Below are positions 25,780 to 33,417 of a stretch of 38,094 bases of DNA, one piece after another; positions within the stretch are counted from its first letter, which is position 1; each line of letters opens with the position of its first letter. This DNA is from Bacteroidales bacterium (GTDB lineage Bacteria; Bacteroidota; Bacteroidia; Bacteroidales; WCHB1-69): the NCBI GenBank assembly GCA_017962275.1, contig JAGCVQ010000018.1, positions 1-38,094 of the forward strand, read 5' to 3'. The position numbers and the translations under genes were made by a program. The notes beneath the pieces are model-generated. The model was given only the letters and a program-made list of their open reading frames with translations, was not told where the DNA came from and made no database searches.

Positions 25780-28002
25780 TCACCAACCGAGCACACGACG
25801 CTTCATCCCTTCCACATCTAACACGCCATACGCGAAACCTTTCCGCACGAGGGCTTCGGGCACGTATTCATCGTATTTCTCGAAAACGGGAACCTCGTTG
25901 GGATAGACTAACTCCAATGGATCGAACTCTTTGGCGGCTTCCTCGGCCACAATGCGGTAAAACTCCTCTTCGCTGACCTTCATAGTAAATTGCATGTAAT
26001 AGGGGCGGGTGGTATTCAACCCCTTCAGTCCCAACCGTTTGGCACAGCGGATTTTGAGGAACCGTTCCAACGCGAGGAAGGCGTAGCTGCCCAGCCACGG
26101 GAACAACGCCCACATCTGCCCGCCGAGATTCACGAGCGGACGGTCGGCGATGCCGGATTTTTGGAAAGTGTCGCGGGCATCGCGCAGGCGGCAGACGGCG
26201 TGGCGCATCAGATAGGGGTATTCCTTCTCCTCGGCCAGCACACCGTACATGCGTTCGAGGATGTGGGTGTGGATGTCGCCGGCGCAATCACCGAAATAGG
26301 CGGGAATGTTCCCCTTCACGAGCGTGCAATAGACCTCGTGCCGCAGGTGATCCACCTCTTCCACAACCCAAACGCGCCCCGCAATGGCGATTTTGTCGCC
26401 CACCGGCGGTGGTTTCACGATAGTGCCCAACTGTTCGGAACCGGTGCGCACGGTGTATTCGACATTCTCTTGGAAAACGGCGTAGAATTTGTAGTTGTTG
26501 ACGATGCGTTCACCGGTCAGCCCGACAATGAGCCCGCCGTTTTCGGTTCTGACAATATGATCTTTTTCAAGCAGATGCCGCAGCAGACAACGGTAGTCGT
26601 CTTGTGTGATGCGGTGGAAACAGGAAAGGGACAGCACACGTGAGGCCAATTCGGCAGGGGTCATTTCCCCGCAGGAGGCTAATGTGCTCATCGTCTGGTG
26701 GTAGAGGAGGCTGAAGGGCAGCCGGTCGGTGCGGGGTGGCTCCACAAACCGTTCCTCGATGTAGAGCTGTACCAGTGCGATACCTTGGATCAGGTACCAC
26801 GGGATCATATCGGGGAGCATGGCCCGCGCTTCGGGATGCTCCTCGCGCATCACAAACCACATCTCCGACGGGTCGCCACGACGGCCGGTACGGCCCATCC
26901 GTTGCAGGAACCCTGATACAGTGAAGGGCGCGTCAATGTGGAAGGCCCTTTCCAACTGACCCACGTCGATGCCTAACTCCAACGTCGCCGTGGCGCATAT
27001 CGACATCAGAGAACTGTCGTCTTTCATTTCCTGCTCGGCACTTTCGCGGTAGGAGGCCGACAGGTTGCCGTGGTGGATGAGGAAGCGGTCGGGCTCGTGA
27101 CGCGCTTCGCAGTATTGCCGCAGATGCTGGCAGACGGATTCGCACTCCTCGCGGGAGTTGGTGAATATCAGGCACTTCTTGCCTCTTGTGTGTTCGAAGA
27201 TGTATCCTATACCGGGATCGGCCTCTTTGGGCGCGGTATCGGTCGGGGTTTCTGTCACAGGGGAGGGAATCTCGATGTCTTTTCCGTCGTCAGCCTGCGC
27301 GCCGCTGTTGAAGAAGTGCTCCATCGACAGTCGCCAGACCTCTTTGCCGCCGTCGAATTTGGGGATGACGGTGCCGCGTCCGCTGCCTGCCGCGAGAAAC
27401 TGACCTGCCGCCTCCGGATTGCCGATGGTGGCTGACAATCCGATGCGTCGCGGACGGCAGCCGGCTAATTTGCAGAGCCTTTCGATCAGGCAGAAAGTTT
27501 GCATCCCGCGGTCGCCGCGCAGCAGCGAATGCACCTCGTCGATAACGATAAAGCGCAGGTCGCCGAACAGGGCCGGAATCTCGGTATGTTTGTTGATGAG
27601 CAGCGATTCCAAGGATTCCGGCGTGATCTGCAGGATGCCCGATGGCTCCCGCAGCAGTTTGCGCTTGCGGGTCTGTGCGACATCGCCGTGCCAACGTGTG
27701 ACCCGGATGCCGGCTTCTTCACACAGCTCGTCCAACCGTCCGAATTGGTCGTTGATAAGGGCCTTCAGCGGTGCGATGTAGAGCACACCCACCGTCCGCG
27801 ATGGCTCTTCGTCAAGCAACGTCAGGATAGGGAAAAAGGCGGCTTCGGTCTTGCCCGAAGCGGTGGATGCGGTGAGCAGTACGTTGTCTTCGGTTCCGAA
27901 GATGGCTTCGCCGGCGGCGTTCTGCACGCCCCGCAGCGACTGCCATCCGGAGCGGTAGATGTAGTCTTGGATGAAGGGGGCGTAGCGGATGAAGACGTTC
28001 AT
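25780..28002 (-). CDS. Superfamily 2 helicase of a Shango-like defence triad (SngC-like)
   Basis: 740 aa, Lhr/BrxHI-type DEAD/DEAH helicase. Walker A TASTASGKT (44-52), IAPLKALINDQ (Ia), DEVH box at 155-158, SAT motif (GLSATIGNPEA), helicase C domain with ATATLELGIDVGQLERAFHIDAP truncated here to ATLELGIDVGQLE, and motif VI QRMGRTGRRGD. After about residue 430 comes a long C-terminal region with winged-helix-like and beta segments. It is the last gene of the minus-strand order TerB protein, BrxD-like ATPase, helicase. This matches the published Shango anti-phage system (SngA, SngB, SngC) and also resembles BREX accessory genes. The assignment rests on domain order. The gap to the ATPase gene is 43 bp and is filled by octamer repeats. 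Confidence 0.8.
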   Translation of the reverse strand: MNVFIRYAPFIQDYIYRSGWQSLRGVQNAAGEAIFGTEDNVLLTASTASGKTEAAFFPILTLLDEEPSRTVGVLYIAPLKALINDQFGRLDELCEEAGIRVTRWHGDVAQTRKRKLLREPSGILQITPESLESLLINKHTEIPALFGDLRFIVIDEVHSLLRGDRGMQTFCLIERLCKLAGCRPRRIGLSATIGNPEAAGQFLAAGSGRGTVIPKFDGGKEVWRLSMEHFFNSGAQADDGKDIEIPSPVTETPTDTAPKEADPGIGYIFEHTRGKKCLIFTNSREECESVCQHLRQYCEARHEPDRFLIHHGNLSASYRESAEQEMKDDSSLMSICATATLELGIDVGQLERAFHIDAPFTVSGFLQRMGRTGRRGDPSEMWFVMREEHPEARAMLPDMIPWYLIQGIALVQLYIEERFVEPPRTDRLPFSLLYHQTMSTLASCGEMTPAELASRVLSLSCFHRITQDDYRCLLRHLLEKDHIVRTENGGLIVGLTGERIVNNYKFYAVFQENVEYTVRTGSEQLGTIVKPPPVGDKIAIAGRVWVVEEVDHLRHEVYCTLVKGNIPAYFGDCAGDIHTHILERMYGVLAEEKEYPYLMRHAVCRLRDARDTFQKSGIADRPLVNLGGQMWALFPWLGSYAFLALERFLKIRCAKRLGLKGLNTTRPYYMQFTMKVSEEEFYRIVAEEAAKEFDPLELVYPNEVPVFEKYDEYVPEALVRKGFAYGVLDVEGMKRRVLGW

Positions 28003-28050
28003 GGGTTAAAGGGTTAAAGGGTTAAAGGGTTACACGGTTACAGGGTTAGA
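28003..28050. repeat. Six-copy octamer array (GGGTTAAA type)
   Basis: GGGTTAAA three times, then GGGTTACA, CGGTTACA and GGGTTAGA, contiguous from 28003 to 28050. It fills the gap between helicase and ATPase genes and covers the last codons of the ATPase gene (stop at 28046). The same octamer type occurs at 34845-34868. Confidence 0.85.
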
Positions 28051-29377
28051 GGGTGAATTCGATGAAGTTGTTGTCTGCGTTGTCGGAGACGGCTTCGGAC
28101 TTGGCGAAGGTGAACTCGTCGGATTCGAGCAGGGCGGAGAGCGTCATAGCGGGATTCTGGTAAAGCAGGTCGAGTAGTTCGATGAAGTCGCGGATGACCT
28201 CGCGGGGGGTGATGTTCTGGTCGGCGCCGATGCGGCCGTACTCCACCTTGATGAATGTCACGAGGTCGTCGGTGGCGAGGCGGCGCGGGTAGCCGTAGAG
28301 GTCGGCGTGCATCTGCGCTAATTTTTCGCAGAGCACTAACATCTCTTCGGCGGTGAGCGCCTCCAGACGGATGACGGGCGCGAGCAGGTCGCGGGCGCCC
28401 GGACGTGAGAATTTGCCCTCGGAGAGCCGCGAACGCAGGGCCTCGTAGCTGTAAATTCCCCGCCGCTTATCCTCCAACGCCTGCGGGGTCGCACTCATCA
28501 GGATGCCCAAATACTTGGCCTTACCCTGCAGCGTGTCGTTGTACATGGTCAGCATTTTCTCGTAGTTGTACTGCCGGGTGATGGTGTTCGGAATCTTGTA
28601 GATGTTCACCAGCTCGTCCACCATAATCATCAGCCCCGCATAGCCTGCCAAACGGAAAAAGGTGGCGAAGAGTTTCAGATAGTCGTACCAATCGTCGTCG
28701 GTGATGATGATGTTTACCCCGAGTTCCTCCTTTGCCTCTTTCTTGAGACTGTATTCGCCTCTGAACCAGCGCACTACCTTGGCCTTGGTCTCGTCGTCGC
28801 CGCTCACGTAGGCGTGGTAGTAGGCGGAGAGCAATCGGGCGAATTCAAAACCGTGTACCAGTTCGCTGACGGAGGAGGTCACGGCATAGATCTTCCGGTC
28901 CACCTCCAGCGTGAGCGCAGGGTCGCCAGGGGTGAGACCGCTATCCTGCACGGCTTCCGACTGCACATTGCTGATCCAGCGGTCGAGGACGAGCGTCAGA
29001 GCCCCGCCTTCGGGCTTGGTCTTGGTCGAAAGGTTGCCGATCAGCTCGCGGTAGGTGGCTAACCCCTGTCCACGGGTCCCTTGCAGCCGCCGTTCGGGCG
29101 AAAGGTCCGCATCGGCGACAATGAACCCCTTGTCCATCACGTAGTTGCGGATGGTCTGCAGCAGGAAACTCTTGCCGGAGCCGTATTTTCCCACAATGAA
29201 TCGGAACGACGCCCCTCCCTCGCTGATGATTTCGACATCGTGGAGCAACGCCTCGATTTCGCTCTTCCGGCCCACAGTGATGTAGGGCAGCCCTATTCGC
29301 GGCACCACCCCGCCTTTCAAGGAGTTCAGCACCGTCTGGGAAATCCTCTTCGGTACTTTTCGGTTTTCTTCGTTCAT
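28046..29377 (-). CDS. BrxD-like P-loop ATPase of a Shango-like triad (SngB-like)
   Basis: 443 aa, ATPase of the DUF2791 / BREX BrxD type. Walker A is GKYGSGKS (63-70), FRFIVGKYGSGKSFLLQTIR in context. The motif LMIMVDELVNIYKIP near 245 is a Walker B-like site, followed by ILMSATPQALEDKRRGIYSYEALRSRL cut here to its core SATPQALEDKRRG, which is typical of the family. It should bind and hydrolyse ATP and cooperate with the helicase next to it and the TerB protein before it. It begins MNEENRKVPKR at 29377, after a 149-bp gap holding two repeat arrays. Its last codons lie in the octamer array. Confidence 0.8.
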   Translation of the reverse strand: MNEENRKVPKRISQTVLNSLKGGVVPRIGLPYITVGRKSEIEALLHDVEIISEGGASFRFIVGKYGSGKSFLLQTIRNYVMDKGFIVADADLSPERRLQGTRGQGLATYRELIGNLSTKTKPEGGALTLVLDRWISNVQSEAVQDSGLTPGDPALTLEVDRKIYAVTSSVSELVHGFEFARLLSAYYHAYVSGDDETKAKVVRWFRGEYSLKKEAKEELGVNIIITDDDWYDYLKLFATFFRLAGYAGLMIMVDELVNIYKIPNTITRQYNYEKMLTMYNDTLQGKAKYLGILMSATPQALEDKRRGIYSYEALRSRLSEGKFSRPGARDLLAPVIRLEALTAEEMLVLCEKLAQMHADLYGYPRRLATDDLVTFIKVEYGRIGADQNITPREVIRDFIELLDLLYQNPAMTLSALLESDEFTFAKSEAVSDNADNNFIEFTL

Positions 29378-29386
29378 TGGCTTTTG

Positions 29387-29407
29387 TTTACTGTTTACTG
29401 TTTACTG
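29387..29407. repeat. Heptamer array TTTACTG x3 before the ATPase gene
   Basis: Three perfect TTTACTG units 10 bp upstream of the ATPase start codon (29377, minus strand), followed by a partial copy. It would be in the 5' leader of the ATPase mRNA segment. Confidence 0.7.
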
Positions 29408-29450
29408 TTTATAGTTTCTTATTGTCACTCACGTCATTCTGTCCGACGTC

Positions 29451-29557
29451 AGGAGGACAGAACCTCCGCCTCGCCAGTGCAAGGAAGTTAGGAGGACAGA
29501 ACCTCCGCCTCGCCAGTGCAAGGAAGTCAGGAGGACAGAACCTCCGCCTCGCCAGTG
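29451..29557. repeat. 39-bp tandem repeat, 2.75 copies, overlapping the 3' end of the TerB gene
   Basis: Copies start at 29451, 29490 and 29529. Each reads AGGAGGACAGAACCTCCGCC followed by TCGCCAGTG and, in the first two, CAAGGAAGTY. Copies differ at one or two bases. The third copy encodes the last codons of the TerB gene, whose TGA stop is at 29527-29529. The first two copies are downstream duplications that bring in-frame stops with them (period 39 = 13 codons). Each has a GGAGG/CCTCC hairpin with a 6-nt loop. The left flank TTCTGTCC (29437-29444) pairs with GGACAGAA of copy 1. Confidence 0.85.
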
Positions 29558-31068
29558 AGCATATTCCTCACTTCTTCCACATAATCCTCCACCAAGCAAA
29601 TGCTATCGCCATCGCAGTCGAGGATGCTGTCGCCGATTACCTCGTAGAAGGCCTCGTTCAGGGCGTCAGTCACCACGGAGGGGATCAGGCGATGCTCGCG
29701 GATCAGCTCGTCTGTGGAGCCGCCATCCAGCAGGGTGAGCAGAATCTGACGGTGGATCGGGTCGAGTGGAATGCTCTCGATTTCGTTTGCAACCGGTTCA
29801 GCGATAACGATTTCCACGGGCGCCGGTTCGATGTTGGCTTCGGCTCGGTCCTCCTCGGTGAGCAGGCTCTCGCGAGTGACGGCGGCGTCTTGCCGGATTT
29901 GGCTGAGATTGTCGAGGTTGATGTTGACTTTCGGTCGGGCGGCCTCGATTTTCGCTTGACGGTCTTCCGCAATGACGGCCTCCACGAACGGGGTCGCCCA
30001 TGCATTTTCGGGCTTTGGGCGGAGAGGATGGCCCGTCTTCAGGTAAATGCGCAATAGCCTGTCGGTCTCATGCAGTAAAGTGCTGATTCTCTTTTTGTTG
30101 AAAAGCAGTTCTTCGTAAGTCTGCACAAGCCAGCGGCCATCGCGGTACTGGTATATCCGGCATTCGTCCAACGCATAATCGAAATCCGTGAGCTCCCGGG
30201 TCTCGTGATACACCGAATTGGCAAGCGGATACCACGGGAACGCTTTCCACGGGCCGAAACAGGCAGTGATGAAATCCTCTCCGTTGTCGTCATAGTTCGT
30301 GAGGGTGTGCCGCCATACTTCGGCAAAGAGGCGGCGGCCATCATCGGGATTCTTGGTGACGGCAGGTGAAGATTCGAATTTTCCGGTGGTGAAATGACAG
30401 AGTGCGTTGAACACCTCTTCGTTGGAATGGTTTTCCGGGTCTCTGAGAACAGCGATTTTCCGGTCGCGTTCGAGCATTTTCGGGCTGGCGAGCGTCAGCA
30501 CGACTTTTTTCGGAAGTTGGTGGATGACGGCAAATTCCAGCATCCAGCGGTGCAAGTTGTACGTCATCAACCAATCCCCGACACCCGAATCGAGGAATTC
30601 GGTTTCGAACTCCTGCATCTTCCAGAGCGATTCCTCCGCCGAGGTTGTGCCGATGCCGTTCAGAAGTTCGTAGAGGTAGATGTATGCCAGTGAGGAGGCA
30701 ATCGGGCGGTAGATGCCCTTGCGGACATTCGTTCGCCACGTGAAGTAGCCCCGCAGCTTGGGGATGCTCAAATCGTGATAGGTCGGGAAATAGTGCTTGA
30801 AGTCCCCGTCCCACGGCTGATCGTCCTCATAATCCTCCATAAACTTCCCTTGCCGGTAGAAATTGAGGCATTTCTGCTTGAACGAGCCGTCGCCGTATTC
30901 GTACAGCCGGATCATCTGACGAATTTTGTCGGAGACTTCCGCATCGTGCACATCGGCCAAGGATGTGTCGGAATATACCTCCTCCGAACCGCTCTGACGG
31001 TTGTCGAGCACGATGGTGGCCCCATGCGCCGTCTCCCTTTTTGAGATCCAATCCGGTAGTTTCATCAT
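29527..31068 (-). CDS. TerB-N/TerB-C protein of a Shango-like triad (SngA-like)
   Basis: 513 aa from the ATG at 31068 (or 512 from 31065). The frame to 31083 would start inside the promoter box and is rejected. A TerB-N domain covers about 10-170 (SDKIRQMIRLYEYGDG, KLRGYFTWRTNVRKG, ASSLAYIYLYELLNGIG). A poorly conserved middle follows. A TerB-C-like end is at about 440-510 (DPIHRQILLTLLDGGSTDEL, ALNEAFYEVIGDSILDCDGD). TerB-N/TerB-C proteins are known from stress and DNA-processing gene neighbourhoods. Here it heads a triad with ATPase and helicase, as SngA does in Shango. The -7 box sits only 5 bp before the start codon, so the mRNA may be nearly leaderless. Confidence 0.8.
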   Translation of the reverse strand: MMKLPDWISKRETAHGATIVLDNRQSGSEEVYSDTSLADVHDAEVSDKIRQMIRLYEYGDGSFKQKCLNFYRQGKFMEDYEDDQPWDGDFKHYFPTYHDLSIPKLRGYFTWRTNVRKGIYRPIASSLAYIYLYELLNGIGTTSAEESLWKMQEFETEFLDSGVGDWLMTYNLHRWMLEFAVIHQLPKKVVLTLASPKMLERDRKIAVLRDPENHSNEEVFNALCHFTTGKFESSPAVTKNPDDGRRLFAEVWRHTLTNYDDNGEDFITACFGPWKAFPWYPLANSVYHETRELTDFDYALDECRIYQYRDGRWLVQTYEELLFNKKRISTLLHETDRLLRIYLKTGHPLRPKPENAWATPFVEAVIAEDRQAKIEAARPKVNINLDNLSQIRQDAAVTRESLLTEEDRAEANIEPAPVEIVIAEPVANEIESIPLDPIHRQILLTLLDGGSTDELIREHRLIPSVVTDALNEAFYEVIGDSILDCDGDSICLVEDYVEEVRNMLTGEAEVLSS

Positions 31069-31072
31069 AGCG

Positions 31073-31080
31073 CAAATGTA
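31073..31080 (-). promoter_or_regulatory. -7 box (TACATTTG) for the TerB gene
   Basis: Minus-strand TACATTTG followed by CGC, a full TAnnTTTG match. It lies only 5-8 bp before the two possible start codons. Confidence 0.65.
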
Positions 31081-31115
31081 CACAAAATTTTCAAATCTAC
31101 GAATGAAAAAAAATG

Positions 31116-31123
31116 TACTTTTG
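31116..31123 (+). promoter_or_regulatory. -7 box (TACTTTTG) for the repeat protein gene
   Basis: TACTTTTG followed by CC, 28 bp before the ATG at 31151. It is part of a compact divergent promoter region with the TerB gene. Confidence 0.65.
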
Positions 31124-31150
31124 CCTTTTCTAACTTAAAAATTAAAGATT

Positions 31151-31525
31151 ATGATTGACAATGACCCCACATCCGAGAAAAAAGGGATTTTCCAAAAGAT
31201 TTTTGACAAATTCAAAACCACATCTAAAGAGGTGGCCGATAAGGTGGAAGACACCGTAGAGGATGTCAAAAACTCCGAGTTTGGCGAAAAAGTGGCGAAT
31301 ACGGCCAAAACTATCGGCGAAAAAGCCCAAGACATGATTGAAGATGTCAAGGATAGCGAATTTGCCGACAAGGTTGGCGATATGGCAGATAATCTCGCCG
31401 CGAAAGCCAAGGACATCATTCAAGATGTCAAGGAGAGCGAGTTCGCTGACAAAATGGGCGATATTGCTGAAAATATTGCAGAAAAAGCGAAAGAGGTGGG
31501 CGACAGGATATCTAGGAAGGAGTAG
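31151..31525 (+). CDS. Small amphipathic-repeat protein (LEA/YtxH-like)
   Basis: 124 aa without a signal peptide. The N-terminal 36 residues (KKGIFQKIFDKFKTTSKEVADKVED) are helical. Then come three 27-residue repeats starting at residues 37, 64 and 91: each opens with (E/Q)DVK(N/D/E)SEF and continues with alternating Lys/Asp and Ala (for example ADKVGDMADNLAAKAKDII). Highly charged, no Cys, Trp or Pro in the repeats; likely long amphipathic helices. It resembles group-3 LEA or YtxH-type stress proteins, but no exact family is recognised. It converges with the MutS-type gene across 4 bp and is divergent from the defence-like triad. Confidence 0.75.
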   Translation: MIDNDPTSEKKGIFQKIFDKFKTTSKEVADKVEDTVEDVKNSEFGEKVANTAKTIGEKAQDMIEDVKDSEFADKVGDMADNLAAKAKDIIQDVKESEFADKMGDIAENIAEKAKEVGDRISRKE

Positions 31526-31529
31526 TCAA

Positions 31530-32900
31530 TTACTCTTCCGACCCGCATTCGGCGAGGAACTCCTCGTCCACATGCAACAGACGCGCAATGGTGAACGCTT
31601 CCTTCGGGACGTCGTCGTTGCGCGTTTCCATTAGGCTGTAGTCCATATAGTCGGAGATGTGCCCGACGCTCAACGAACTGACTCCTTCGGGAATCTGCAA
31701 CCCCTTCACCCGCAGCCGTTTGCAGTCCACGTCCAAGCCGCTGTAGTGGGTGGTGACGACCGCGGTGAGCTGCAGCTTGCGGCTGAGACGGATGAACCCG
31801 TTCACCATCCGGCGGCCTTCGTCGGGATTGGTGGTGCGGGCCAGCTCATCCACTAACGCCAGTACCCGTTTGCCCTCCCGTGCCGTCTTGATGATACGGT
31901 CGATGGTGAGTACCTCCACCGCAAACGACGACAGCCCGCTCAGGGCCGATTGCCGGTCGCCGATGCTCGTAATTACCTCATCCACAACGGGTAGGATAGC
32001 GGATTGGGCGGGCAGATAGAAACCGAACTGGAACAGGTGCTGTGCTAACGAGAGCGATTGCAACAGCACCGACTTTCCGGCCATGTTCGCGCCGGTGATC
32101 AGCACGGTCTCCTGTCCGAAAGCAATGCTCACAGGTTGGAATTTCCGCCCTTTCTGTTCCAGTGCCGCTGCGATTTCGGGATTTGTCAGATTTGTAAGGT
32201 TATGGTTGTCACCGATTTGCGGTTTGCAGGCATTCCATTCTATGGCGAGGCGGGCTTTGGCGGTCAGCAGATCGAGACTGGCCGTGTTGCGCAAATTCTG
32301 CGATAAGGCATTGCTATAAGGACGCAGTTTCTCGCTGAGTTCCGCCCGCAGACGATCCTCAATCTCCTGAGCCTGAAACCGATACGTCTCGGCTTCTTGG
32401 CTGTCGCAAGCCTGTTTCATCTTCTCGCGCAGACAAGCCAGGTCTTCGTCGTAAGCCGAATAGACATAGAAATGGGGAATGTGCGTCTGTTCGGGGTCGA
32501 GGATTTCCACCACCTCCGACATGGTCGCATACTGTAGCCATTCGATTCCTAATTTGCTGACATCCTGAGCGATGACATCGGTCAGGATGGCCGTTTTCTT
32601 GATTTCGAAGAGCTGGATGTCATCCAAAACGGCGCCGTTCTCCAAAGCGAGCAGGGTAGGGGCGATGTTGTTGAGCTGATGGATCTGCTGGCAGAGGTGG
32701 CTCATCACGGGACGCAGACTTTCGTCTTGCCAAAGAGCGATGAAGGCCTCCAAATGGCTAAATCCGTCCGCGAGTTCCGCCGCGTCGGTGCAGAAAGGCA
32801 TGTTGAGCAGATGCTGCCGCCCGAGAGCGGAGTTGAACTGCAGTTTCTCATATACAAATCGCAGCGACGGCTGCTGTTCGAAGGCGTTTTTGAATAACAT
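31530..32900 (-). CDS. MutS-family ATPase lacking the mismatch-recognition domain
   Basis: 456 aa from the ATG at 32900; a start at 32921 is possible but would add seven residues encoded by an intergenic repeat. The N-terminal part is helical (core/clamp-like). The C-terminal ATPase has Walker A ITGANMAGKSVLL, then SIGDRQSALSGLSSFAVEV, Walker B LALVDELARTTNPDEGRR and VVTTHYSGLD. The MutS I mismatch-binding domain is absent, so it is not canonical MutS1. MutS-like proteins of this kind occur near lysine aminomutase genes (KamB) in amino-acid fermenters. The name is only a possibility, and no kam gene is in the window. Confidence 0.8.
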   Translation of the reverse strand: MLFKNAFEQQPSLRFVYEKLQFNSALGRQHLLNMPFCTDAAELADGFSHLEAFIALWQDESLRPVMSHLCQQIHQLNNIAPTLLALENGAVLDDIQLFEIKKTAILTDVIAQDVSKLGIEWLQYATMSEVVEILDPEQTHIPHFYVYSAYDEDLACLREKMKQACDSQEAETYRFQAQEIEDRLRAELSEKLRPYSNALSQNLRNTASLDLLTAKARLAIEWNACKPQIGDNHNLTNLTNPEIAAALEQKGRKFQPVSIAFGQETVLITGANMAGKSVLLQSLSLAQHLFQFGFYLPAQSAILPVVDEVITSIGDRQSALSGLSSFAVEVLTIDRIIKTAREGKRVLALVDELARTTNPDEGRRMVNGFIRLSRKLQLTAVVTTHYSGLDVDCKRLRVKGLQIPEGVSSLSVGHISDYMDYSLMETRNDDVPKEAFTIARLLHVDEEFLAECGSEE

Positions 32901-32907
32901 ATTTTTA

Positions 32908-32928
32908 TAGGCAAAAGGCAATAGGCAA
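32908..32928. repeat. Heptamer array TAGGCAA x3 before the MutS-type gene
   Basis: TAGGCAA, AAGGCAA, TAGGCAA in tandem, 8 bp upstream of the start codon at 32900 (minus strand). Confidence 0.6.
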
Positions 32929-32937
32929 TAGTTGGGG

Positions 32938-33330
32938 TTAATTCGGGAGTTCGTTGGGCAGGGTCAGTTCGCTTTTTTTACTGACGATTAAGGCAGCGGC
33001 GTCGTTGAGGAGTTTCTCGGCGGACTTCTCCTCGCTGATGTAGTAGGCCACGGAACTCTCGAACTGCTCGTTGGTGATTTGGTAGCGGTCGAAGAGGTCT
33101 TTGTAGTAGAGTCGCGCTAAGTCGCTCTTCCCGATGCTGTCAGGCGTGGTTAACTGGAGTGTGCTTTCAATCAAATAGCTTTCAGCCAGGATGTTGACCA
33201 GCGTGATACGGTTGATCAGATGGTCGGGTTTCTCCATGACTAGCTTCTTGCTGTTGCAGGCGGTGAAGAAAACCCCGGCTGCGAGCAAAACCAGAGCGGC
33301 TGTCTTCAGTTTATTGACGAATTTATCCAT
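32938..33330 (-). CDS. DUF4296 family lipoprotein
   Basis: 130 aa. The signal TAALVLLAAGVFFTAC ends in a lipobox-like Cys at 25. The mature part has the DUF4296 pattern PDHLINRITLVNILAESYLIES (shown here up to its core HLINRITLVNILAE) and YYKDLFDRYQITNEQFESSVAYY. The family is restricted to Bacteroidota and of unknown role; a periplasmic or outer-membrane location is expected. Seven copies of a heptamer lie directly upstream. Confidence 0.85.
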   Translation of the reverse strand: MDKFVNKLKTAALVLLAAGVFFTACNSKKLVMEKPDHLINRITLVNILAESYLIESTLQLTTPDSIGKSDLARLYYKDLFDRYQITNEQFESSVAYYISEEKSAEKLLNDAAALIVSKKSELTLPNELPN

Positions 33331-33353
33331 GATGGCATCTATATTTCAAACAC

Positions 33354-33402
33354 TTTGAACCTTGAACTTTGAACCTTGAACCTTGAACTTTGAACTTTGA
33401 AC
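33354..33402. repeat. Seven-copy heptamer array YTTGAAC
   Basis: Seven contiguous TTTGAAC or CTTGAAC units from 33354 to 33402, between the DUF4296 gene (start 33330, minus) and the end of the cca gene (33418). Confidence 0.9.
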
Positions 33403-33417
33403 CTGAGACTAAGAACC

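Noticed and set aside
29451-29557. Possible CRISPR array
   Set aside because: The 39-bp units are directly joined without spacers and no cas genes are present, so it is a simple tandem repeat.
25780-31068. A BREX system
   Set aside because: BrxD-like ATPase and BrxHI-like helicase are present, but pglX, pglZ, brxA, brxB and brxC are absent and a TerB protein is present instead.
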